Assembly (NCBI RefSeq): GCF_015244565.1
Contig: NZ_JABCQG010000004.1
Coordinates: 124,001 to 188,000, forward strand
Direction: 5' to 3'
DNA from: Gluconobacter vitians
Lineage (GTDB): Bacteria > Pseudomonadota > Alphaproteobacteria > Acetobacterales > Acetobacteraceae
Length of the DNA stretch: 64,000 nt
The notes under the pieces were generated by a model. The model was not told where the DNA came from and did no database searches. It saw nothing but the letters and a program-made list of their open reading frames with translations. Shown here piece after piece: positions 34,847 through 43,246 of this stretch. The first letter of the stretch is position 1. Each line of letters starts with the position of its first letter. Made by a program: the position numbers and the translations under genes.

Positions 34847-36874
34847 ATGGAACCAGCAATGCCTGAACATGACGGTGACCACGCCTCCAACCCTCCTCAT
34901 GGCGTAGGGATTCCCAGCGACTCCGGTGAAGTCGTCCAGACGATCGAGCAGGCCCGCTCGGAGGGACATACCCACGAAATTGGCGGCGAAGAGGATGGCT
35001 CCGGCCATGAGCGTCCCGTTGGCATGGGTGCCCTGCTCGCGGTTCTGGGCGTGGTCTATGGCGATATCGGCACAAGCCCGCTCTATGCGCTGCAATCCTC
35101 GGTCAGCATTGTCAGCTCCCCCAAGGCCCCGGCCCAGCCCTGGGAGATCATGGGTCTTGCGAGCCTGACCTTCTGGGCGCTGATGCTCATCGTCACCATC
35201 AAATACGTCATCCTCATCATGCGGGCCGACCATGATGGCGAAGGCGGCATCATCGCGCTCATGTCCCTGGCCCAGCGCGTCTGCAAGTCGCAGCATTTCC
35301 GATGGCTTTTCGGCCTCGTGGGCATTGCAGGCACCTGCCTGTTCTTCGGCGACAGCATCATTACCCCCGCCATTTCCGTGCTCTCAGCCGTGGAGGGCAT
35401 CGAAACCTCCGTGCCCTCTGCCAGCCACATCATCATCCCGCTGGCGATGGTCGTGCTGGTCGGGCTGTTCTCGGTTCAGGTGCTGGGAACCGGCAGGATC
35501 GGCAAGGCTTTCGGGCCGATCATGGTCTGCTGGTTCAGCGTGCTCGCCATTCTCGGCATCAAGGGCATTTTCCTCTATCCGCATATCCTGCTCGCCCTGT
35601 CCCCGACCTTTGCGCTCGAATTCATCATCATGCACGGCTATCTGTCGTTCATCGCACTGGGTTCGGTCGTGCTCTCCGTGACGGGTGCGGAAGCGCTTTA
35701 CGCCGATATGGGCCATTTCGGCCGTGCGCCCATCCGCAAGGCCTGGCTGTTCTTCGTCCTGCCGTCCCTGACGCTGAACTATTTCGGACAGGCCGCCCTG
35801 CTGATCCACGATCCGCACGCCCTGTCCAACCCGTTCTATCTGCTGGTGCCGCACTGGGCGCAGATCCCGATGCTGATCCTCGCAACCTTTGCGACCGTCA
35901 TCGCCTCGCAGGCCGGCATCTCGGGCAGCTTCTCCCTGTGCCGCCAGCTCATCCAGCTTGGCTACCTGCCCCGAACCCGCATCGTACACACCAATGCCTC
36001 CGAAGAAGCGCAGATCTACCTGCCCTCCCTCAACTGGATCCTCGCCTTCGGCGCACTGGTACTGGTTCTGGCCTTCCGCTCCTCCTCGGCCCTGGCCGCG
36101 GCCTATGGCATCGCCGTGACCGGCACGTTCCTGTGCACCTGCGTTCTGGCCATGGTGGTGTTCCGCCGCGTCTTTGGCTGGAAATCCGCCACGGTCGGCA
36201 TCGTCTTCGGCTTCTTCTTCATCGTGGACAGCATCTTCTTCTCCGCGAACGTACTCAAGATCCCCGATGGCGGCTGGGTCCCGCTTGCAATCGGCATCAT
36301 CAGCACCATCATCATGACCACCTGGAAGCGCGGACGCAGCCTCATCGCCGCCCGCCAGCAGGCGGATTCCATGCCGATGGGCTCCTTCCTCGCCCGCCTG
36401 CCGCAGTCCCGCACGATCCGCGTCCCGGGTCTGGCCGTCTTTCTGACCGCCAATCCGGATGTCGTGCCGAACTCGCTGTTGCATAACCTCAAGCACAACA
36501 AGGTCCTGCACGACCACATCCTGTTCGTGACGGTCGAAAACCTCGACAAGCCGGAAGCCGAGCGCGGCCACCGCGCCATCGTTCAGGAACTCGCACCCAA
36601 CATCCACCGCGTCATCGTCCGCTACGGCTTTATGGAGATGCCCAATCTTCCCCGCGCCCTGCTGGAACTGAATGCGCTGGGCGTAGCCTTCGACGCCATC
36701 CAGGCCTCGTACTTCACGTCGCATGAGCTCGTCGTGCGCTCCCGCGTGCCGAAGATGCAGCTCTGGCGGATGTGGATCTTCCTTCTTCTCCTGCGCAATG
36801 CCGCCTCCACGACAGAGTTCCTGCGTATCCCGCCTGACCGCGTGGTGGAGTTCGGCGTCCGGATCGCCATTTGA
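34847..36874 (+). CDS. kup: KUP-family potassium uptake protein
   Basis: This is a proton-coupled potassium importer of the inner membrane, 675 residues long. After a soluble N-terminus of about 55 residues come twelve membrane segments with the family motifs VYGDIGTSPLYAL, GEGGIIALMSLA and FGDSIITPAISVLSAVEG, and a cytoplasmic C-terminal domain of about 165 residues (IRVPGLAVFLTANPDVVP onward). The N-terminal extension is longer than in E. coli Kup and mildly charged. ATG 34847 is used; ATG 34859 is possible. The stop overlaps the TTG start of hemW, so the two genes are translationally coupled, although they have no obvious shared role. Confidence 0.93.
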   Translation: MEPAMPEHDGDHASNPPHGVGIPSDSGEVVQTIEQARSEGHTHEIGGEEDGSGHERPVGMGALLAVLGVVYGDIGTSPLYALQSSVSIVSSPKAPAQPWEIMGLASLTFWALMLIVTIKYVILIMRADHDGEGGIIALMSLAQRVCKSQHFRWLFGLVGIAGTCLFFGDSIITPAISVLSAVEGIETSVPSASHIIIPLAMVVLVGLFSVQVLGTGRIGKAFGPIMVCWFSVLAILGIKGIFLYPHILLALSPTFALEFIIMHGYLSFIALGSVVLSVTGAEALYADMGHFGRAPIRKAWLFFVLPSLTLNYFGQAALLIHDPHALSNPFYLLVPHWAQIPMLILATFATVIASQAGISGSFSLCRQLIQLGYLPRTRIVHTNASEEAQIYLPSLNWILAFGALVLVLAFRSSSALAAAYGIAVTGTFLCTCVLAMVVFRRVFGWKSATVGIVFGFFFIVDSIFFSANVLKIPDGGWVPLAIGIISTIIMTTWKRGRSLIAARQQADSMPMGSFLARLPQSRTIRVPGLAVFLTANPDVVPNSLLHNLKHNKVLHDHILFVTVENLDKPEAERGHRAIVQELAPNIHRVIVRYGFMEMPNLPRALLELNALGVAFDAIQASYFTSHELVVRSRVPKMQLWRMWIFLLLLRNAASTTEFLRIPPDRVVEFGVRIAI

Positions 36875-38049
36875 CAACCACATCACAACCCGGGCCCCTC
36901 TCCCTCTATATCCACTGGCCCTTCTGTCTGGCGAAGTGCCCCTACTGCGATTTCAATTCCCATGTCCGGGAGGTGATCCCGCAGAAGCGCTTCGCCGAGG
37001 CCCTGCGCCGCGAACTGGCGCATGACGCTGCCCGCCTGACCCACGATGGCGTCAAACGCCCCCTGCGTTCGATCTTTTTTGGCGGGGGCACGCCCTCACT
37101 CATGGCGCCCGAAACCGTTGCCGCCCTGATCGAGGACGCGCATCGCCTGTTCGATGCGGAAGATGATCTCGAAATCACGCTCGAAGCCAACCCAACCAGC
37201 GTCGAGGCCGGAAAATTCGCCGCTTTCCGTCAGGCGGGCGTCAACCGCGTCTCGCTCGGCGTGCAGAGCCTGCGGGACGATGCCCTGCACAAGCTGGGCC
37301 GCGAACACTCCGCCACACAGGCCATTCGTGCGCTCGAAACCGCCCGAACCCTGTTTCCACGCATTTCCTTTGACCTGATCTACGCCCGGCCCGGTCAAAG
37401 CGACGCCGACTGGACGGACGAACTCACCACCGCGCTCGACCTCGTGGCCGATCACCTGTCGCTCTATCAGCTCACCATCGAGCCCGGCACGAAGTTCGAA
37501 GCCATGCACCGTCGCGGCGAACTCACCCTCCCCGACGAAGACACTGCCGCGCGTCTGTATGACCTGACCGGCGAAATCGCGGCCCGTCATGCTCTCCTGC
37601 CTTACGAAGTCTCGAACTATGCCCGCCCCGGTGCCGAAAGCCGGCATAACCTCACCTACTGGCGCTATGCGGACTATATCGGCATCGGTCCCGGCGCTCA
37701 CGGACGCCTCACGCTGGATGGCGAACTCTACGCCACCCGCCGCCATCGCGCGCCGGAGCCCTGGGCCGAGCGCGTCGAAAAGACAGGCTCCGGCAGCACG
37801 GAGGAAACGCTCCTCACTCCGGAAGAAAAGGGTCGCGAGGCGCTGCTGATGGGGCTTCGTCTATCCGAAGGGATCGACGAAGCCCGCTTTGCTGCCCGCA
37901 CGGGACGAGCGCTCATGGACTGTGTGGACCCGGCCCTGCTCGAAGCCTGCATTGAGGAAAACTACCTTGAGCGGGACAACGGCATTCTGCGCGCGACGGG
38001 CGAAGGACGGCTCCGGCTTGAAGCAATACTGGCGCGTCTCGTCACTTGA
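36871..38049 (+). CDS. hemW: HemW-type radical SAM protein (heme chaperone)
   Basis: The 392-residue protein has the HemW-type radical SAM cluster motif with Cys19, Cys23 and Cys26 (FCLAKCPYCDFNSH). FFGGGTPSLM, ANPTSV and LGVQSL follow in the barrel, and the C-terminal HemN_C domain is present. HemW binds heme and delivers it to target proteins; unlike HemN it lacks the extra N-terminal residues needed for coproporphyrinogen oxidase activity. The start is a TTG at 36871 that overlaps the kup TGA (TTGA). The next ATG is too far inside to give the N-terminal strand, so the TTG is preferred. Confidence 0.92.
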   Translation: MTTTSQPGPLSLYIHWPFCLAKCPYCDFNSHVREVIPQKRFAEALRRELAHDAARLTHDGVKRPLRSIFFGGGTPSLMAPETVAALIEDAHRLFDAEDDLEITLEANPTSVEAGKFAAFRQAGVNRVSLGVQSLRDDALHKLGREHSATQAIRALETARTLFPRISFDLIYARPGQSDADWTDELTTALDLVADHLSLYQLTIEPGTKFEAMHRRGELTLPDEDTAARLYDLTGEIAARHALLPYEVSNYARPGAESRHNLTYWRYADYIGIGPGAHGRLTLDGELYATRRHRAPEPWAERVEKTGSGSTEETLLTPEEKGREALLMGLRLSEGIDEARFAARTGRALMDCVDPALLEACIEENYLERDNGILRATGEGRLRLEAILARLVT

Positions 38050-38085
38050 AGGCATGATCCGGTCTTAATCCATCTGGAAGAGACC

Positions 38086-39186
38086 ATGCGCCGACCCATT
38101 CTCTCTGCCCTTCTGGCCGCCTGCACCGTGCTGGCCCCGTTTGCCACTGCGAACGCTGCTCCTGCCTCGAACCCCGCTCCGAACTATGTCGTACTCGACA
38201 ACGACTTCCTCGGCCCGGGCGGCTCCAACATCCAGTCCATCATTCCGCTGCTCAACCGCCCCGGTGTGACGCTGCTGGGCCTGACCTCTGTCATTGGCGA
38301 TGACTGGGAAAACGCGGGCACGGCGCATGCCCTCCGCTTTCTGGAAATCGCCCGCCAGACGCAGATCCCCGTGGCTGACGGTGCCACCACGCCGCTGGTC
38401 AACACGGTGGCCGAGACAAAGCTGCGCGAACAGCAGTTCGGCATCATTCCGTGGAAGGGCGCCTGGGGCGGTCTCGGCTCCATCGAGCACGTACCGGCCA
38501 CACAGCCCGCCGTCGGCAAGCTGCCGGAAGGTGCGCCGCATACCGCCGCCGATCCGCTCCCGGCCGCCATGTTCCTGATCCGCGAGGTCCACGCCCATCC
38601 GCATCAGGTCACGGTTATCGCCGCCGGTCCGCTGACGAACCTAGCCTTGGCCATCCGCATCGACCCGACCTTTGCCGCGACCGCAAAACAGCTCGTTTTC
38701 ATGGGCGGCCTGCTCGATGCCAGCATGATGTCCGTCACCGGCAATGCCGATTTCGCGTCCGACTTCAACATGATCATGGACCCCGAAGCCGCCCGCATCA
38801 CCCTGACCGCACCCTGGGCCTCCATCACCTGCGTCGGCAACGTCTCGAACGACATCATGATGACGCCCGAACTCGCGAACCGCATCGATGAAAAGCACAA
38901 CGCCGTCACGGATTATCTGAAAAAGTACCAGGCCCCTCTGCCCCTGTGGGATGAACTGACCTCCGCCATCGCCGTTGATCCCACACTGGTCACGAAATCC
39001 GTTACGGCCGTCATGGACATTAACATCGAACACGGCATGGATTACGGCCACGCCCATATCTGGCCGGACTCCACGGCGCCGAAGGCCATGGGCCTGCGCA
39101 AGGTGAAGATCGTGCAGTCTATCGACAAAACGCGCTTCATCAACGATTTCGTCTCGCAGTCCCAGAACGCTCTGGGCAGGCACTAA
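38086..39186 (+). CDS. Secreted nucleoside hydrolase-family protein
   Basis: The 366-residue protein has an N-terminal signal peptide (LLAACTVLAPFATANA, cut near residue 24-26) and is likely periplasmic. It belongs to the inosine-uridine nucleoside hydrolase family: LLGLTSVIGDDWENAG, GPLTNLALAIRIDP, MGGLLD and DFNMIMDPEAA are recognisable. The calcium-binding N-terminal motif, usually DTDxGxDD, reads DNDFLGPGGSN here, so two acidic ligands are missing. This may be a divergent subfamily with altered metal binding or substrate. Reaction expected of the family: hydrolysis of the nucleoside N-glycosidic bond. Confidence 0.85.
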   Translation: MRRPILSALLAACTVLAPFATANAAPASNPAPNYVVLDNDFLGPGGSNIQSIIPLLNRPGVTLLGLTSVIGDDWENAGTAHALRFLEIARQTQIPVADGATTPLVNTVAETKLREQQFGIIPWKGAWGGLGSIEHVPATQPAVGKLPEGAPHTAADPLPAAMFLIREVHAHPHQVTVIAAGPLTNLALAIRIDPTFAATAKQLVFMGGLLDASMMSVTGNADFASDFNMIMDPEAARITLTAPWASITCVGNVSNDIMMTPELANRIDEKHNAVTDYLKKYQAPLPLWDELTSAIAVDPTLVTKSVTAVMDINIEHGMDYGHAHIWPDSTAPKAMGLRKVKIVQSIDKTRFINDFVSQSQNALGRH

Positions 39187-39209
39187 CCCAAGGAGGGCAC
39201 CCGACACAC

Positions 39210-39629
39210 ATGCTGAACATCATCAAGCTGGCCGTCGGCTGCCCGAGTATTGAAGTCCTGCGCGAACGGCTGAACAACTACCGAGTCAACGGCCACGCCA
39301 CCGTCCAGACCCGCACCATGCCCAAACGGGCCGAAGAGGTGCTGGACGGCGGCTCGCTGTACCGCGTGATGGACGGCATGATCCTGTGCCGCCAGCCGAT
39401 CATCGGGCTGGAAAGCTGCCAGCGCATGGATGGCAGCACGGGCACGCTGATTGTCGTATCTGACGAAATCATCCCCGTCCAGCCACGCCCCATGCGCCCG
39501 TTTCAGGGCTGGCGTTATCTGGAACCCAAAGATGCCCCGCCCGATCTCGGCAACAGTCTCGGTGACGATGGCATCGCCGAGCTTCCACCCCAGCTTCGTC
39601 GCGAGCTGGCCGAACTCGCCCTGATCTGA
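39210..39629 (+). CDS. DUF1489-family protein
   Basis: The 139-residue cytoplasmic protein matches DUF1489 at LNIIKLAVGC and the RPMRPFQGWRYLEPKDAP segment near the C-terminus. The family is common in alphaproteobacteria and has no assigned function. AAGGAGG lies about a dozen bases before the ATG. It starts 23 bases after the nucleoside hydrolase stop, so they may share a transcript. Confidence 0.8.
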   Translation: MLNIIKLAVGCPSIEVLRERLNNYRVNGHATVQTRTMPKRAEEVLDGGSLYRVMDGMILCRQPIIGLESCQRMDGSTGTLIVVSDEIIPVQPRPMRPFQGWRYLEPKDAPPDLGNSLGDDGIAELPPQLRRELAELALI

Positions 39630-39791
39630 AGCCTTCCGGACCCAGCCATCCTCATTTTCGCTGCATTCCGGGAACGGTATGAGACATGAAACGTCATGCT
39701 CCTATTCCGGGGAACCACATGACGTTCCCCCTCCGCCCTGCCAACGCCCAAATGGTGCTCCGCGCAGGCCCGAACAAAAAGGAGTGCCGCC

Positions 39792-40736
39792 TTGCCCCCC
39801 TTTCCCCGTCCTTCCCGAGCAGGCACGGCTGCCGTTACGCTCTCGGCGGCCCTTTCCATCGGCCTCGGCCTGACGGCCGCCGCACCCGCCGCCCATGCCC
39901 AGACGACCGATACCCAGCCCGCAGCGGCCACCAGCGCGCCCGTCCTGCCCGGCAAGATCGTCTACGCCCAGCTCACGACACCCGATCTGACCAGGGCCAA
40001 ATCCTTCTATGGCAGTCTTCTGGGCTGGACCTTTCAGGACCGCCCCGTCTCGCGCGGCCATTACGCCGAAGCCCTCGTGAACGGCCATGTTGTCGCCGGG
40101 CTTGTCGAGCGTCCCCTGCCCGATACCGCCAACCCGCCCCACCCGATCTGGCTCCCCTTCATTTCGGCGCCTGACGTTCCGGCTCTGGCAAAATCATCCC
40201 GTCAGTGGGGTGCCAAGGTCGTCTTCCGTCCGACGATGATCCAAGGCCGCGGCGAACAAGCCATCATCGCCGATCCGCAGGGCGCCCTGTTCGCCACCCT
40301 GCGCGCGCCGCAGGGTGATCCGAACGATACGGACGCCACCGCACAGGGTGACTGGATCTGGAACGCCCTCCTGACCTCCACACCTTCGGCCAGCGCCGGG
40401 TTCTACCAGAAACTCTTCGGCTATCAGGTCGAGGCCGCCCCGGCCCCCGACACCAACCAGCGCTACATCCTTGAATCCCAGTCCGTAGCGCGCGCAACCG
40501 TCAATCCCCTGCCTCCGCGCCTGCCATCCAACGCACGAGCCCGCTGGCTCAGCTTCGTGCAGGTGGACAGTGTGGGCAGTGCCGCCGAAAAAGCCGTGCA
40601 GCTCGGCGGCCGCGTTCTGGTCGAGCCGCATCTCGATCATCAGAACAGCATGATCGCCATCCTTGCCGATCCGGCAGGCGCCGCTTTCGGCGTCATGGAA
40701 TGGCATGATCCCATCGCGGCAGGAGACGCGAAATGA
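39792..40736 (+). CDS. Exported VOC-superfamily (glyoxalase/bleomycin-resistance-like) protein
   Basis: The 314-residue protein begins with a signal peptide ending APAAHAQ (cut near residue 36). Two VOC modules follow (about 50-175 and 185-305): VYAQLTTPDLTRAKSFYGSLLGW and the second-module SAGFYQKLFGYQVEAA. Such exported tandem-VOC proteins are known in alphaproteobacteria but have no set function; metal-dependent isomerase, lyase or binding roles are possible. The start is a TTG at 39792 with AAGGAG eight bases upstream. Its stop overlaps the ATG of the Gly-rich lipoprotein gene (40733-40736), so the two are translationally coupled. Confidence 0.8.
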   Translation: MPPFPRPSRAGTAAVTLSAALSIGLGLTAAAPAAHAQTTDTQPAAATSAPVLPGKIVYAQLTTPDLTRAKSFYGSLLGWTFQDRPVSRGHYAEALVNGHVVAGLVERPLPDTANPPHPIWLPFISAPDVPALAKSSRQWGAKVVFRPTMIQGRGEQAIIADPQGALFATLRAPQGDPNDTDATAQGDWIWNALLTSTPSASAGFYQKLFGYQVEAAPAPDTNQRYILESQSVARATVNPLPPRLPSNARARWLSFVQVDSVGSAAEKAVQLGGRVLVEPHLDHQNSMIAILADPAGAAFGVMEWHDPIAAGDAK

Positions 40737-41173
40737 CCCGTCGGACAACGAAGACCTTCGCCCGCATTGGCGGTGCGCTCTGCCTGCTCGGCATGCTGTC
40801 CGGCTGCGTCGGTTATGACGGATACGGTTATGATGGTTACGGCGGCTATGGCGGCGGTGGCTATTATGGCGGTTACGACACCGGCTGGGGTGGTGGCTGG
40901 GGCGACGGCTGGGGCGGCGGCTACGGCGTCGGCCCCTATCGTGGACGTGGCCCCGGCGGTCGCGGCCCCGGAGGACGTGGACCGGGAGGACACGGGTTCG
41001 GTGGCGGACCCGGTGGTCATGGTGGCCCCGGAGGCATGGGCGGACATGGTGGACCGGGCGGCGGGCCCGGTAGAGGCCATGGCGGTCCGGGCGGAATGGG
41101 TGGCCACGGTGGCGGACCGGGTGGCGGTGGCCATGGCGGAGGTGGCGGTCATGGTGGCGGCGGCCATCACTGA
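40733..41173 (+). CDS. Gly-rich lipoprotein
   Basis: The 146-residue protein has an N-terminal signal with lipobox LGMLSGC (Cys near residue 25), so it is a predicted lipid-anchored envelope protein. The mature part is low complexity: first Gly/Tyr/Asp repeats (DGYGYDGYGG type), then Gly/Pro/His/Met repeats (GPGGRGPGGRGPGG, GGHGGPGGMGG) and a final run of Gly/His. No folded domain is expected. His residues could bind metal. Translationally coupled to the VOC gene; a strong terminator follows. Function unknown. Confidence 0.7.
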   Translation: MTRRTTKTFARIGGALCLLGMLSGCVGYDGYGYDGYGGYGGGGYYGGYDTGWGGGWGDGWGGGYGVGPYRGRGPGGRGPGGRGPGGHGFGGGPGGHGGPGGMGGHGGPGGGPGRGHGGPGGMGGHGGGPGGGGHGGGGGHGGGGHH

Positions 41174-41200
41174 CATCCTTCCCGACCAGTCCGCGTAAAA

Positions 41201-41232
41201 AAAGCCGGAGACGACATCCCGTCTCCGGCTTT
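41201..41232. terminator. Strong bidirectional rho-independent terminator
   Basis: AAAGCCGGAGACG at 41201-41213 pairs perfectly (13 bp) with CGTCTCCGGCTTT at 41220-41232 around six bases. A-runs on the left and T-runs on the right serve both the lipoprotein gene and the convergent FUSC gene. Confidence 0.9.
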
Positions 41233-41247
41233 TCCTGTTTTCAGGCC

Positions 41248-43242
41248 CTAGCTGCCTGACGAAGCCGAATTACGCCCCGCCCGCTCCAGCGCCGCAATCT
41301 CGGCCATGACCTCACCATTCTCGATCTTTCGGGCAATATCCGACAGTGACGCCCCAGCCTCAAGTGACGCCGCTGTGACACGCCACCGCTCCCCGGCCTC
41401 GGCATCGCCGTCACACAGACCAGCCGAAATATCGAACCGCAGCAGTGTCGCCTCTCCGCTCAGACGCCGCAGGGCCCGCAACAGCGCATGAGCCTGCGTC
41501 GCACGCTCCCCGACAGCCGAGACACCACCAAGGATGGGCAGCGAGCCACGGGCAAACTCCGCCCGGGTCGTGTCGATCCCGGCCTGGCGCTGGATCCTGT
41601 CCGTGACAACCGGATCATCGCGGGTCAGCACAGCCGCCAGATAGCGCAGATTTCCGACCGCCGCCGTCTGGAGCAGACCGTCCATGTCCTGCCCGCGCCG
41701 CTGCGGACAGACCATGAAGGCACAGAGCAGCCCGATCACGCTGCCAAGCGTGTTATCGAGCATCCGCATCCAGGCCACACCCTGCGACGGCATGATCATT
41801 TCCGTCACGACAATGAACTGCGCGCTGATGAACACAACAAGCATGGTATAATTCACCGCCCGCATGGCGATGGCCCCGATCACGAACACCGCCACCGCCG
41901 CCAGCATCTGCGCCGAACCCGGCAGGAACGGTGTCAGCAGCAGCGCCAGCACGCCACCGCCCACAGTCCCGAGCACACGCTCCAGCGCCCGCACCAGCGT
42001 CGTCTGCCCGGAAGGCTGGATCACCAGTAGCACCGCCACCAGCGCCCAGAACCCGTAATCCAGCCCGAGCCACCAGCTCGTCATGTAAGTGGCCAGCAGC
42101 CCTACGACGAGCCGGAGCGTATGCTGCCAGATCGCCGGCGTCAGGCGCACCACATGCCGGGGCAGTTCGGCATCAAGCGGCAGCCGTGCCTTCTGTGCCA
42201 GACCTTCGGCCAGCGTTCCCAGCGTCCGCGCACTGGTGGCCACCAACTCCCCGATCGGACCAGCCGTCGCAGGAATGCTCTCCGCCAGCGCAAGCCCTTC
42301 CGACGCCAGACGTTCAAGATCCGGCGTGGGCTCAAGTGCCGCGTCACTGGCATGCTGGCACAGCGCGGAAAAAGCGGCGAGCGTGCCCCGAGCCTCGAAA
42401 TCCAGCCCGCGCGTCTCGACCAGATGCTCCACCGCCAGCATGGCTGTGAACAGACGCTCCGCCCCGGCCAGAGACGCAATCAGGCGCCCGCGCATGCCAT
42501 AGCTGGCGTGCCCGGCATCAATCTGGAGCGCCAGACCGCGCGCGCGCTCGATAGCGGTGCGTACATTCTGCCGATGAACCGTTTCCTGAAGACGCCCCGC
42601 CGCGATCTCGCCCGCCATGACCGAAAGCAGCCGGTAACAGCTCCCCACGGCCCGCCTGGCTGGCGCATAGGGATGCAACGGCCAGATGACGAGGCACAGA
42701 AGCATGGCCCAGACGCCACCTCCGCCGAACGCCAGGGCAATGACGAACGCGTCCTGCAATCCATGCGCCGGAAACCCCGTTCCCGCCAGCATGACGCAGC
42801 CCAGCAGCGCGCAAAGCAACGCCATGGACGGCGTGAGCGCCCGCGCCATGCCTGTCAGCAGACCCGTCAGCACCAGCCAAGGCAGCACACCCCACAGCGG
42901 ATAATCCGCGACAATGGAGGTCACCCCCCCCAAAATCGCGCCGCCTACCGTGAAAAGTCCAAGAATGCGGAACTGCTCGCGCGCCGTCCCGCCCGGCTCG
43001 ATCAGGCAGCTCCAGAACGCCGCAAAGGCAGCCCAGGCCAGCACGGCCTGCTGTTCGTAAAGCGCGGGAAGCAGCGCCATGACGGTTGCCACCGCAGCCC
43101 GGCTTCCCTCGGCCGGAGCAATCTGCTCCGGACTGACAGGCACGGAATGTCGCGCCAGAAACTGCGTCAGAAAGTCGAACGGCCTGCCCCTGTTGGGGGC
43201 AGGCCGGGACGACGGACCAGTAGCAAGAGGATCGCGGACCAT
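41248..43242 (-). CDS. FUSC-family (aromatic acid/fusaric acid efflux-type) membrane protein
   Basis: The 664-residue inner-membrane protein has two blocks of about six membrane segments each (about 50-190 and 380-520), with a helical cytoplasmic stretch between them and a C-terminal cytoplasmic tail. This is the layout of the FUSC/AaeB/YccS family. Segments such as WWLGLDYGFWALVAVLLVIQPSGQTTLVRALERVLGT (split over about 390-425) match the second block's conserved entry. Family members export aromatic acids or similar toxic compounds; no HlyD-type partner is seen here. It begins a few bases after the nitronate monooxygenase-like gene and is probably its operon partner. Confidence 0.85.
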   Translation of the reverse strand: MVRDPLATGPSSRPAPNRGRPFDFLTQFLARHSVPVSPEQIAPAEGSRAAVATVMALLPALYEQQAVLAWAAFAAFWSCLIEPGGTAREQFRILGLFTVGGAILGGVTSIVADYPLWGVLPWLVLTGLLTGMARALTPSMALLCALLGCVMLAGTGFPAHGLQDAFVIALAFGGGGVWAMLLCLVIWPLHPYAPARRAVGSCYRLLSVMAGEIAAGRLQETVHRQNVRTAIERARGLALQIDAGHASYGMRGRLIASLAGAERLFTAMLAVEHLVETRGLDFEARGTLAAFSALCQHASDAALEPTPDLERLASEGLALAESIPATAGPIGELVATSARTLGTLAEGLAQKARLPLDAELPRHVVRLTPAIWQHTLRLVVGLLATYMTSWWLGLDYGFWALVAVLLVIQPSGQTTLVRALERVLGTVGGGVLALLLTPFLPGSAQMLAAVAVFVIGAIAMRAVNYTMLVVFISAQFIVVTEMIMPSQGVAWMRMLDNTLGSVIGLLCAFMVCPQRRGQDMDGLLQTAAVGNLRYLAAVLTRDDPVVTDRIQRQAGIDTTRAEFARGSLPILGGVSAVGERATQAHALLRALRRLSGEATLLRFDISAGLCDGDAEAGERWRVTAASLEAGASLSDIARKIENGEVMAEIAALERAGRNSASSGS

Positions 43243-43246
43243 GTCC

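Noticed and set aside
40828-41166. A CRISPR-like or tandem DNA repeat in the Gly-rich gene
   Set aside because: The repetition is codon-level Gly/Pro/His low complexity with irregular spacing, not conserved repeats with unique spacers.
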